From contig JAACJM010000319.1 of the NCBI GenBank assembly GCA_013368315.1, positions 18,844-82,843 on the forward strand: a stretch of 64,000 nucleotides of DNA, in the 5' to 3' direction. The DNA comes from Tetrapyrgos nigripes. Lineage: Eukaryota; Basidiomycota; Agaricomycetes; Agaricales; Campanellaceae. Positions 10,758 to 21,646 of the stretch are shown here, in pieces. The translations under genes were made by a program, and so were the position numbers. The notes under the pieces are model-generated. The model was not told the origin of the DNA. It saw only the letters and a list, made by a program, of their open reading frames with translations, and ran no database searches. Positions within the stretch are counted from its first letter, which is position 1, and each line of letters opens with the position of its first letter.

Positions 10758-12794
10758 TCAAAAAAAATTAACGCACAACGATCGTGCACAGACAAGTGCA
10801 GTCAACCACTGTGCTTGAAGATCCTCCAACCGTCCACCACCTCTCCATGGGGAGACCGATGCCTCCAGATGATATAACTGCTCAGGAGTCATGATTCCTT
10901 GAGGCGCCTCCACATGTACAAAATTTAAGTTAGTCGGCAGGTGTGTTTGTTCAATAAATGCTGAGTCGCCGGTTTCATGAAGTTGGGAAGGATTGTTGTC
11001 GGCCTGTGATCTAAGGATCCCTTCACTCCGAAGTGCTTCCCAGTCTACTCCGTAAACCTCCAGTTCAGCTTGGTTTAGGTTGAGGTCATGTCCTCGAAAA
11101 CCATGCATGAACATATCAAAGCCGAACATGTCAATGGGCGACCTGTTAGGGCCATCGCGTATTTGTATCCTGTGGTTGTTCCAGCTTTCTGCCCAAAAGC
11201 TGAGCTCCTGGTTGATAATGGGTAGGAAGAGATAGTGCAATAGCCATCGGTGATTGTCGTTATTAATATCCAGTCCGTGATGCATCTCTAGATCAGTGAA
11301 AAAGTCATGCCACGACTGTCCAACCTGAGCGGTGACATCGACCCAAAGCCTTTCGATTCGCACATTGTGAACGGATCTGAAATATCCGAAGAATAGTTTT
11401 TTAGTACAGTAAAAAATAGATGAAAGGATCACTCACTGGCCCCAAATGTACGATCCCCGCCTCTGTCCATTGTGATATTCCATCCAAGCTGCTACACGCA
11501 GATTCTCAGTCCCATGATCACCACGAAGTCTGGACGGCACCCCATAAACTGCAGCAGCCTGCAAGAATAGATGAAGGACAGTATCTGCATAGTTGTTGTT
11601 ACTTGCACGCAGCCCAGTCACTAGTCTGGAATAGCCATCAATATACCCATGTATGACGATGCCCCATCGAATCAAGCCTAGTATTTGTAAGTCGAGAAAA
11701 ACTGAAGACATCAGTGGAATCAATTACTCACCATGCTGGCCGTCATGGTGCCAGAGAGCGTTAGGTCCTGGAACTTGATAACCATGTCGGCGAATTTGAA
11801 TGCGAGAGAATACCCGATGGATGGGGTCAATTCAAATCAGGGATAGGCAGATCCTTTCTCTCGGTACGATGTGTCCAAGCCTTCTTAACATTCCATCCAC
11901 CATACTAATACCAGCGCGGCGGTAGTGTATTCCCAAGCTGATGATTAACTCATCCAACTCATTGTCAGACAAGGAAGAAAGGTAGGAGCGTGCATTGGGG
12001 GCAGAAGAAGATGCTGTGTCATCCGGGACACGCTGTTGCGGGTCAAGAAGATCATCTTTGGAACCACTTCCTTCTGAATCACCATCAAGCATAGTGTCGA
12101 CTTCATCGGAAGGGAATGGATTCTGTCCAGGTTGGGCTATTCCCAGCTGCAAGAGTCTTCTTCGGACAGTTCGACGGCCAACATGCAAAAATCTGCTGAT
12201 TCCTGAGGTGGAACGATGCCGGTATGCAAAATCAAGAAAACCAGGATTAATCTCTGTGCAAGGTCTTCCACGTTGATTTGTTGTAACAGTTTCAACCAGT
12301 AAAGGCCGTCCATGGTGGGAGGCCTGTAGAACAACATCATGCCTCTGCTGTACATCATGTTGCATGTGTATGATATTTCGAACCAATAGTGCGTATTCTT
12401 CTTGATCCAACACCTGCTCTCTGTACTGCAATCATAGGAAAAAATAAATTACTGAGAATATCAAAAGGTCACAACGCACCAAATGAACAAGCGAGCGGAA
12501 TTCTTCAAGATCCTCACTGAGCTGCCTCAGTTGGAAAGTATCTGCACCAGGATTGCCAAGGACTTGACGGACTATATGGTCAAATTCAGCCGAATATGTT
12601 CTGAAGGATAGAACTAGGTTTTCAGCTGATGGCTCCTGTTCATTGGTGTTTCCGATAGAGGTGAGTTGTTGGTCCAAATTCGAAGGTCCAGCTGTCGCAG
12701 ATTCATGGTTTTCACTGGCGATAGCATTTTGGGAGATGAAGAGCAATAGTACTAGGCAGAGCAAGCCCAGTACAGAGATACGACTCGGACGCAT
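10758..12794 (-). pseudogene. DDE integrase-core transposase (IS3EU/integrase-like), one premature stop
   Basis: A multi-exon minus-strand gene for an integrase-fold transposase-like protein. An N-terminal helix-turn-helix-like region includes RFLHVGRRTVRRRLLQLGI. The catalytic core follows in order: NALWHHDGQHG, RWGIVIHGYIDGYSRLVTGL (first D), VYGVPSRLRGDHGTEN (second D) and SVHNVRIERLWVDV (E). This supports a DD-E site. A C-terminal region ends near 10760. Introns, for example gtgcgt to ttgcag near 12480-12430, join frames cleanly. A TGA at 11832-11834 interrupts an otherwise continuous frame (ICLSLI stop IDPIHR), most simply a CGA arginine codon lost at a CpG. The first 25 residues look like a signal peptide, which is odd for a nuclear enzyme and may mean that the true start lies further in. 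It is transcribed away from the neighbour at 12871. Terminal inverted repeats were not found. Confidence 0.75.
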
Positions 12795-12870
12795 GGTTCA
12801 AAATCAAATGACACACTGTGCGTAGACGCAATTATTTTCAACTCCCGCTCTTAATCACTCTGGATCCTGG
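12795..12870. promoter_or_regulatory. 76-bp bidirectional intergenic region
   Basis: Only 76 bp separate the start codon of the integrase-type gene (minus) from the inferred start of the plus-strand partner. Any core promoter elements must be shared or lie inside the transcripts. The region contains no obvious TATA box. Its role as a divergent promoter is inferred from the arrangement alone. Confidence 0.4.
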
Positions 12871-14156
12871 ATGGCAGCTCAACAGCTGCAACAACAAACT
12901 ACTAGTGCGCACTCTGTCGTGTTACACCTATCTATTCTCACTATTCTTAGCAGCTTCTTTTTCATTCATTTCTGCCACTTGTTCCATTTACGTTGACAAC
13001 AAATCTGTGTCATCCAGCACCTTCCTTCGAGTCCCAGTAGCAAGCAATCATATCACAGAGAACTCTACAGGGTCTTCTGTCAGGCCGGACCAGCTTTTAG
13101 CTGCATTGAAGCAATCCATTCAGCCTCAAATTACGCTGTTAAAGCTTGAAGTCATTCTAGCAGTGCTTCATATTCCACCGAGCATAGCAACCCGGGTGGA
13201 TATATACACCAACCGGATTGCTCGTGTCAATGAGCAGTTTGACTGTACTGCGCATCATTACTGGAAGAGAATTGGGACTTTAGCTTGCCCTTCCAGTGAG
13301 CTGATACCTGGGGTCAAGACAACTCAATCTGCTTTCTCTCGAGATTTCGGACCTGCAGCTGATGACTTCACTCGAACTCATGTACTTGGTCCGGCTCATG
13401 ATTTCAAGAAGCATTTCATAGTCTATTTCTGTATAGACTCTATTTGCTTCACAGCCCTTATCGAGTTTGTCCAGAATCCACTGTTCCCATTCTCTGCAGA
13501 GGATGAAGACGAAGTGTTCAAATCCTGTCTGGATGATTTTGTGCAGGATGAGGAGGTTAATGGCGTAAAACTGGCTGATGCTTTTATGTGCGATGAGGAA
13601 CTTGATGGGGAACTTGATGGCCCTGGACCGACGCCAGCCATTCTGGAAAATGACAGCTGTCTGAAGCTGCAGAATGGCCTACAAGTTCTGCTATTTATTG
13701 GCATTACCCCCGACGAGTATCACTACATTGTTTCCGTTCACTATGAAACAATTGAAATCGTTTGCGCCGTTCTTCTAATGATCACATATCTCCATTGGGT
13801 CCATATCCAGCCCTTTCCCTCCATGAGAGAAGACCCTATATCCAGGACCTTACAGACTTACTTTGACCGGATGGCACTTGTTTTACGAGCTTACGGAATA
13901 TCACAAAAAGTCTGGATTGGTTCACCTTGGGCTGGTAAGTCTTCTTAACATTTACTGCGTAAGCTCCAGAGTCTAATCCAATTGTTTTGAAGACACTGTT
14001 TACAGCCAGTGCCGTCTTCGCCGTATCTGGTGTGGCCTTCGACAGCTGTTCGGAGAAGGGGCGGTTCTGACAATGACCGTCACAACAGAAATATCCTCAA
14101 TTGCTTGGGCATCTCTTTCAGATGACTTGCAATTGCTAGATGGATATCTGAGCTAA
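12871..14156 (+). CDS. Hypothetical 393-residue protein paired with the transposase gene
   Basis: Not recognised. Start codon and introns are inferred. The long open stretch from 12818 has no upstream ATG, but ATG at 12871 (MAAQQLQQQTT) joins through a 46-bp intron (12905-12950, gtgcgc to cttag) and a 58-bp intron (13935-13992, gtaagt to tgaag). The three exons (34, 984 and 164 nt) sum to a multiple of three and end at TAA. The protein has a Q-rich start, an acidic central segment (EDEDEVFKSC, DDFVQDEEV, EELDGELDGP), several cysteines and histidines, and a basic segment QCRLRRIWCGLRQL near the end. No transmembrane run is convincing after splicing. It is open throughout, unlike its transposase neighbour. 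It could be an accessory protein of the same mobile element or an unrelated host gene. Confidence 0.55.
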
Positions 14157-14386
14157 AGGACTCCTGAACTACATTCATTCTGTTTGGTCCTCATACTCTT
14201 ATTATCACCATAATTGCTATCCACTTTACATCGCTAATCACTACCTTGCTGTCGTTTATTACCTGCTACTTATTGCTGTCGTGCTATCATAGACTGATTT
14301 CTATAATATATTTGTGTGCATACGAGATATACAAAATATGTAAGAGTACAGACAAATCTACTTGAAACTAAACAAAGAAAACAAGA

Positions 14387-14934
14387 ATGCAAGAAATAGT
14401 CTTGATGACTTTGAAGAGGTATTCACGTTGGGCAGGGTCCTTGATGTAGGTGTCGATGAGGGAGTAAGTTTCGGAGTGGATGTTCTCCATCATGATCTGG
14501 AAACCGTAGAAGCAGCGAGCTTCAGCAGCTTGGACTTCGTTCGAGAAACGCTCAACGAGATTTTCGTTGACAATACCGTCAGAGGCGGCGAAAAAGGCGA
14601 GGACATGAGAGATGAAGTAGTGTTTGTTGTTGTTCATGTGGTTGTTCCAGTCGTGAAGGTCCTTGGAGAGATCCATCTCCTCAGCGGTCCAGAAAGAGGC
14701 CTCAGCTTTCTTGTACATCTGCCAGATCTTGGGGGTGATTAGAAATAACAACAAAGGTAGAGGTAGTCTTAGACACACACCTCAGGGTACTGAATAGGGA
14801 AGAGGACGAAGTGACGTTTGGTATCTTGAAGGAGAGGCTCCTTGTCTAAAACGACATGTCAGAACAAGCAACGACGTGTAAAAAAAGGGAGACGCACTTT
14901 CGGGCAGATCAACTTCACCGACAAACTGGGACCT
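14387..14934 (-). pseudogene. Ribonucleotide reductase small subunit, middle part (distal of Gypsy-1 insertion)
   Basis: Class I ribonucleotide reductase R2 subunit, the diiron-tyrosyl radical protein that makes deoxynucleotides. Exons on the minus strand are 14934-14898, 14845-14781 and 14727-14387, with 52-53 bp introns. They give [31 protein letters not shown] and [20 protein letters not shown]. The iron ligand D in EEMDL and the E-x2-H-x3-Y block in [11 protein letters not shown] (two ligands plus the radical tyrosine) are present. One leucine of the usual YSLLIDTY is missing. Homology stops abruptly after [12 protein letters not shown], so the second half with the remaining iron ligands and the C-terminal R1-binding tail is absent. 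The N-terminal part lies beyond the retroelement at 22676-22934. It cannot encode an active enzyme. A functional copy is presumably elsewhere. Confidence 0.92.
14930..14934. repeat. Target-site duplication GACCT, left
   Basis: GACCT directly precedes the TGTCA start of the left LTR, and the same five bases follow the TGACA end of the right LTR at 22676-22680. Removing the element and one GACCT restores a continuous R2 reading frame across the junction (FEQLR then SQFVGEV), which supports a simple insertion. Confidence 0.95.
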
Positions 14935-15408
14935 TGTCATGAATCGCCTCCCGTCTCCTTCATTTTCTCTCTATTCTCCTTTACTATCTATTCACTTCTG
15001 TTCACCATTCTATCACCTCCCATAAACCCATAAATACTGATTACTTCTCATCATCGTCTCTTGGATCTATGACTCACTTCTCCGTTTCCTTTATCTCCAT
15101 GGACATTCTCATGTACATATTTCTCTACTTGACCCACATTCTTATCTCCTCTGATTCCTAGGCTCCATGGACATTCTCACATATTCATTTCTTCTCTATA
15201 TATATCGTAGATCTCGTAGCTAGTTCCTTAGTCTGTTCACTTCGTCTCCACTCCGCTCCTAGTACAGTGCAGTGTCGAGCATAGTCAGCTACTCGATCTC
15301 TTCTTGTCTCTATCATTCTTTCGCTATCTCATCTCATTGTAACTCGTCGAATCTATCTCGTTCATTGTGTGACTTGGGTGGTTTTGCTAAGTGACAACAT
15401 TCTTGACA
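14935..15408 (+). repeat. Gypsy-1 5' LTR
   Basis: 474 bp, starting TGTCATGAATCGCC and ending CATTCTTGACA. A TATA-like run lies at 15197-15204, followed by a CT-rich leader that is probably the transcription start region. No clear tRNA-type primer-binding site follows the LTR. Confidence 0.96.
15197..15204 (+). promoter_or_regulatory. TATA-like box in Gypsy-1 5' LTR
   Basis: A tatatata run in the middle of the LTR, repeated at the equivalent place in the 3' LTR, consistent with the U3 promoter of an LTR element. The function is inferred from position. Confidence 0.45.
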
Positions 15409-17576
15409 CTTGAACAGACTCTCTTACACCCACCTCACAAACAGACCCTCGATAAAAACACACTGGCTCTTAACTTCGAACCCCTTATTAACAATCTACG
15501 AACCCGACCTCCACCGTTCTATCCTTTCCCTATCGAAAAATCAAAGTACTTCGTAAATTATCGAGAAGAACTCGAAACAACAGTACGCGAGCACGCTATC
15601 GCACTCGACGACTATTGGATCATACTCAACAAGAGATTGTGGATTCCAGGTGAAGTGACTGTCTCCGAATACCTCCGAATAAAGATATCACCTGAAAACA
15701 CCACTCCACGCTACGTTGCAATTGCAGATACGTGTTACCTCGTTCAACTAGGAGAAACAAACCTCCCATATTGGTTCAGCCACGCCGACTACGAAGATAG
15801 CGACATCTTCGAGTTCAGCCAAGAGGAATACCATGAATATCTCCAAACCCGAGTCCCTAGAATAATCAACTACTATAGATCACTGGTCTCTTGGGAAGAC
15901 GTCTCAGGAGAACAGTGGGATCTGTTATTTCCAGATTCTGAAACAAGTGAATGAGCGAAAGTGGAATTCCTAGAACCACTAGATCGTGTACAACCTCACA
16001 AAATCCTAGCCGTACTTCCTCCCCCCAGATCGTTTGTCTCAGACGACCTCACGCACACGTTCCCCGAAACCAAAAAGATTGTTATTTCTCACACCGAAAC
16101 CGGTGGGAGTTTTGTACAAACCATCCATGTCCCAACCGACTCTCCGTAAACAACCGACCCCTTTCTATCGAAGAACAGGCAGTCGGTCTCGAACCAGTCT
16201 CACTCTTCGAATCACTCCCATCAGAACCAGCCGCAGAAAACCCAAATCCTGTCACAACCCCGTCACCAACTCCTTCTCACGAACATTCCCCAGAACCCCA
16301 TTCCCCTCACAACAGATCCCCGACGGACAGTACTCCTAGTGCGGCCCAAGAACCCATCTCAATCAATCCCACACTTCCAATCGACTTCCACTCCATACAC
16401 GCCGCTCTCAGAATGTCTGAAAACCCTGCCTCGGCCACCGCCGCTGCGGGAGGAACCCGAGACGCCGCACCACCTGATGACGAGGTTCAGGACGCTCAGT
16501 CCTCGGTCTTTCCTAACATGACTACCAAGGAATGAGGAGTGAAGCCAGAAAAGTTCACAGGAGACCGAAACCAAACAAAGGATTGGATGGCCGAATTTAA
16601 CAACTACCTCTGGCTCAACGATCAAGTCTATCCTACCGAAGACGAAAGGATATCATTCTTCCTCACGCTGTTCTCAGGAGATGAAGCGAAACGATGGGCG
16701 CGCAGTATGATGAAGAAGGTCTTTGAGGAAGAAGACAATTTCAGTGATAGTGATGAAGAATATACGAGCACCGACGAGGACTCCTCTGCTTTGAAACCAA
16801 AAACAAAAAAACTCTGGACTCTACACGAAGTAAAACGAGAGTTCCTGCGAGATTTCAAACCCGCAGCTCGGGAAACCCTGGTCCAAACCAAAATAGAGCA
16901 CATCAAAATGGAAGGAGCCTTGGCGGATATAGATAAGTACAACTCCCAATTCAAACGATACGCTGACGATACTGGCTATAACGATAAGGCGTTAATGAAA
17001 TGGTATCGAAAAGGACTCCCCCGAGGATTGGTAGATCGAATCTCCTACCTACCCACTCAACCGAGAAATCTCGCGGCATTACAGAAGGCAGCGATAAAAC
17101 AACACATGATTTGGTTAGAAAGGCAGGAGGAAAAAAACTCATGGAGTAAACCTCGAAGGGAGGAAGGACAGCTGGGAAGGGGGTCACAGAATATGAGAAG
17201 TAGTCGAACGAGAAGCATAGAAGTAAATGCCTTCCAAGACAACGTCCCAGGTGCATCTTCAATTACTAAATATCCACTGAAACTTACTCCCCAAGAAAGG
17301 GAAAAAATGAGGAGGGAAGGTCAATGCTTCAGGTGTCGAGGACTGGGACATATGGGTAACGACTGCCCTACATTCTCTAATACACCTCCGATCACTCCCA
17401 ACAATACGACCTGGAGACCATCCATAAAGAAAACTGGAATCGCCACAGAAACCGCAGAGCCCGGGACCAACGCTACCACAGATAACATCTCAGAACTCAC
17501 GACCAGAATCGGAGCATTATCAGGAGAAGAGAAGGAAGGACTACTGAAGAAGTTCGTAACGGAAGCGGATTTTTGA
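15409..17576 (+). pseudogene. Gypsy-1 gag, interrupted
   Basis: Capsid-type Gag with a zinc knuckle. The N-terminal part (15409-15951) has no ATG and ends at TGA 15952-15954, although the same frame remains protein-like to about 16149 (EFLEPLDRVQPHKILAVLPP). It then shifts phase near 16130-16150 into a P/S/T-rich linker. TGA at 16533-16535 interrupts TTKE/GVKPEKF, where Gypsy-2 has an arginine codon. The main Gag domain follows (KFTGDRNQTKDWMAEFNNYL, FLRDFKP), and then the CCHC knuckle CFRCRGLGHMGNDC near 17325-17366. It ends EADF at TGA 17574-17576, preceded by five T residues, a plausible site for -1 frameshifting into pol. Gag packages element RNA into virus-like particles. This copy could not make it intact. 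Confidence 0.9.
17570..17576 (+). other. Candidate -1 ribosomal frameshift site at gag stop
   Basis: TTTTTGA: the final Gag codons are GAT TTT TGA. Slipping back one base on the T run reads TTT TTG AAT and enters the pol frame (FLNTSPATS). The same seven bases occur at the equivalent place in Gypsy-2. This is not a classic X-XXY-YYZ heptamer, so the mechanism is inference. Confidence 0.45.
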
Positions 17577-20500
17577 ATACCTCCCCTGCTACGTCGTCAG
17601 GAGGAGGGACATGGACATACATACCAGTAAAACACAGGCAATACACGAGCCCTATACCCCTTCATAAGCCATGATCCCTATCTGAATTAAGAATCACGGC
17701 AATCACTCGAAATCAACAGACCCCATCAATAGAGCTTAAAACCAAATTGATCGGGAAAATAACTGGACGAAAAATCGACGCAACCGCTCTACTAGACAGT
17801 GGAGCAGAAGGAATCATCATTAATGATACCTTCGCCCAAAAACATCATCTCAGTCGTATTCCCCTAGAAAAACCATTTCCGGTTCGAAACGTCGACGGAT
17901 CAGAAAACGTAATGGGATGGGTAAAACATTACACCGTTCAAAGACTACGGATTTACACCCAAAACCACCAATCTCACCACGAGGAAACCGCCAAATTTTA
18001 CATCACAGATATTGGAGATCACGATATCATTTTAGGTACCGATTGGTTACGACACCACAATCCGGAGATCGACTGGACAACATCAGAAATCAACCTAACG
18101 TGATGTCCTAGCGCTTGTACGCAAAAAAGGACCCCGGTACAACCCAAAGCTAAGTCGAAAACCTCCCCTTCAAAAGTGAAGAAACCTGAAATAGTCGACC
18201 CCAGAACACATCACAAAGACTACCAAGTAACATTCAAAGATATCGTAGGCCCTCACAAAACAATGCCGCAACCCAAGATAGCGGGACAACGTCGAGCACA
18301 GCGATCTAGGAAGATCCGATTACAACGGATCGACTTAGGAGCAATGCTCACTTCAGAAGATACGACCGGACAATGGAATGTCCCGGGGCAATGGAGTGAA
18401 CTCGTCATGGAATACCTAGACACCCCCACCGACCCTGATGAAGATCTATCAGATACCAAGCTGAGTATCCGAGCTGCCTTTACCAAAGCGTTACAAAACA
18501 CTGAAAACAAATCCACGAACTCAGCAACCTCGTTGCAAGAACAAATACCAGAACAATACCATGAATACTTGTCGGTGTTCGACAAAAAGACTTCAGAACG
18601 CCTACCCCAACGAAGTAATTGGGATCACGCGATCGAACTACAAGACGGCTTCCAACCACGCGCATGTAAAACATACCCTCTCTCTCCGAACGAACAATCC
18701 GAACTCGATTCCTTGCTGACCGAAAACCTCGAGAAAGGATACATTAAACCATCGAAGTCCCCAATGGCAAGTCCCTTCTTCTTTGTAAAGAAAAAGGACA
18801 GAAAGCTGTGCCCGGTGCAGGATTATAGAGCGCTCAACAAGGGTACTGTAAAGAACGCATACCCACTACCCCTCATCCCAGAACTAATTGATAAACTCAA
18901 AAACGCATATATATTCAGTAAAATCGACCTACGGTGGGGATACAATAACATCCGTATCAAAGAAGGAGACGAATGGAAAGCCGCCTTCAAAACCAACCGA
19001 GGACTATTTGAGCCAACGGTCATGTTTTTTGGACTAATGAACTCACCGGCGACCTTTCAAGCAATGATGAACACTATCTTCAAGGACCTTATTGACCAAG
19101 GGAAGATCGTCGTCTATATGGATGATATTTTGATATTCACTCGTGACCTAGATGAACATCGGGAATTAGTCCAAACAGTCCTACGACGACTACGGGACAA
19201 CAACCTATACGCCAAACCTGAAAAATGCATATTCGAAGCAGACAAAGTCGACTTTTTAGGACTGATTGTCTCTCACGACACCTTATCAATGGACCCAGTT
19301 AAGGTAGAAGGAGTACTCGAATGGCCAACTCCCAAAACAGTAAAGGAAGTTCAGGCTTTCCTGGGATTTGGAAACTTCTACAGACGTTTCATCAAGGACT
19401 TTTCAAAACTTGCACGCCCTCTCTTCGATCTGACAAGGAAGGACAACCACTGGAACTGGGGAACGGAGGCCGAAAAAGCATTCCAATCCCTCAAAACGGC
19501 CTTCACATCAAAACCCGTTCTACTGATGCCAGATCACACAAAACCATACCGAGTGGAAGTAGACGCATCAGACTACGCAACGGGGGGAATACTTATGCAA
19601 ACCGGGGAAGACAATCGATGGCACCCAGTTGCCTACATCTCCAAATCCCTCTCAGAAACCGAGCGAAACTATGACATCCACGACAAGGAACTATTGGCAA
19701 TCATACGGGCATTGGAAGCATGGAGACACTATTTGGAAGGAGCCCCCCATTCTATCGAAATCTTCACCGACCACCGGAACTTGGAATATTTCCAGACCGC
19801 TCAAAAACTCAGTCGACGACAGGCATGATGGGCGTTATTCCTTACGCGATTTGAGTTCTCACTCCAACATAAACCTGGAAGTCTGAATGAAGCTGACCTG
19901 CTATCTAGACGACCAGACCATAAACTTGGGACCGAGAACGACAACACCAACAGAATCCTTCTCGACCCCAAATTCTTCCGAATCTGAGCAACTAGACAAG
20001 GAACAGTAACAGCCATAGGAGATGTAGAACTACGAAGGCGAATCAAGGAATGCCCCAAGAGGGACCTGGAAGTAGTGAGTGCCTTGGATGTCATCCTACG
20101 GAACGGACCACGTTCGCTGGTAAAAAACCTACAGGAATGGAATTACGAAGATGGAATCATCTTATTCTGAGGAAAGATTTACGTACCAGCAGACAACGAC
20201 CTCCGACGGGATATCGTAAAACTACATCATGACTCCCTGGCAACAGGACACCCCGGACGATACAAAACTTACGAACTAGTCAGCAGGGAATTTTGGTGGC
20301 CTGGAATGTCAGTCTTCGTCAAGGACTACGTAACGGGCTGTGCCAAATGCCAGGTGACGAAAACCAACAACCATCCCCCTCGGGTCCCCTTAATTCCTAC
20401 CGAAATTCCAGAACGTCCGTTCGGGACTATTACCACTGACTTCATCACGGATCTCCCTGAATGCAAAGGGTTCAATGCAATTCACGTCACAGTTGACAAG

Positions 20501-21490
20501 TCAACAAAAACGGTCATCATATCGCTGTGCACAAAATCAATTGACAGTGACGGAACGGTGAATCTGCTACTTGACAACACCTGGCGGCGGTACGGGTTAT
20601 GGGACAAGATGATATCTGACCGGGGGCCGCAGTTTGCTAGCAAGGTTATGGCCGCGATCCATGAGAAGCTGGGCATAGCTTCAGCCCTCAGTACTGCTTA
20701 CCACCCACAGACCGACGGGGAGTCGGAGCGATACAATCAGGAATTGGAACAGTTCCTACGGATCTTCTGTAACTACCGACAAGAAGACTGGGTGGACTAT
20801 CTACCCTACGCCGAATTCAGTCATAACACCAGAATCCACTCGGCAACAGGAAAATCCCCCTTCGAACTCCTACACGGATACCAACCACGTTTCTTTCCAT
20901 CATTCAATCCAACCTCTAACCTACCGTCGATAGAGGAACGACTTGAAAACCTCAACCAACTCAGGGACGAGCTCAAAGCGAGTCTGACGTCAGCCGCCGA
21001 AACAATGAAAGCACAGCATGGTAATCATTCCATGTCTTGGACAGGATACAAGGTCGGGAACAAGGTGCTACTCGACAGAAAGAACCTGAAGACAACGAGA
21101 CCCAAAGCTAAGTTGTCCGATCGTCGTCACGGTCCATTCGAGATCATCGAAGTAATCAGCCAGGTTAACTACAAATTGAAACTACCGACAACCTGGCGTA
21201 TACACCCCATCTTCCACGTGTCCCTATTAACGCCGTACGTCGAAACGGACGCTCATGGACCAAACTACCCCGAACCTCCCGCGGAATTACTAGATGCAGA
21301 CGAGGAATACGATGTCGAAATGATACTGGACTCCAAACCAACCAGAAATAGAAAAGGGACTCAATACCTCATCAAATGGTTGGACTACCCCGACTCGGAA
21401 AATACTTGGGTACCCACGTCAAACCTGACCAAGGTAAAGGACATGATCGAAGAATTCCACCAGAAACATCCCCGAGCTTACCGACATTAA
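17577..21490 (+). pseudogene. Gypsy-1 pol polyprotein with five in-frame TGA codons
   Basis: One frame, -1 relative to gag, runs the full length. The aspartic protease has DSGAEGIIIND (about 17790). Reverse transcriptase has [25 protein letters not shown] and the catalytic YMDDIL (about 19117). RNase H has VDASDYATGG and HDKELLAI. Integrase has an HHCC zinc-binding region (H...H near 20228-20240, GCAKCQ), catalytic residues in TTDFITDLP, SDRGPQFAS and SERYNQELEQF, and the chromodomain DVEMILDSKPTRNRKGTQYL with IKWLDYPDSENTWVP at the end. TGA codons at 17672, 18101, 19826, 19985 and 20168 break it. At the first four, Gypsy-2 in this window reads CGA, and at the fifth CGG. No indels were needed. 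The chromodomain would target insertion to modified chromatin. Confidence 0.95.
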
Positions 21491-21646
21491 CGGCGTCTAC
21501 CGACACAATCCACTGAATGAACTTAGCCGCTCCACGCTACCGCGGACATGACCTCATTAAAAGGCGACTACGTTGAACCCAAACGACAGAACAAGCTCAA
21601 TCACATCCTACTACACACCTCTTCACCCTCACACTACCGATTCGCT

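Noticed and set aside
12432..12794. Signal peptide at the start of the integrase-type gene as evidence for secretion
   Set aside because: A DDE transposase acts in the nucleus. The hydrophobic start is more likely a mis-set initiator or untranslated sequence.
15951..15954. ATGA overlap of two gag-region frames, suggesting coupled termination and reinitiation
   Set aside because: The first frame continues as protein-like sequence beyond the TGA to about 16149, and the second becomes gag-like only after about 16150. A mutated CGA plus a later frameshift explains it better than translational coupling.
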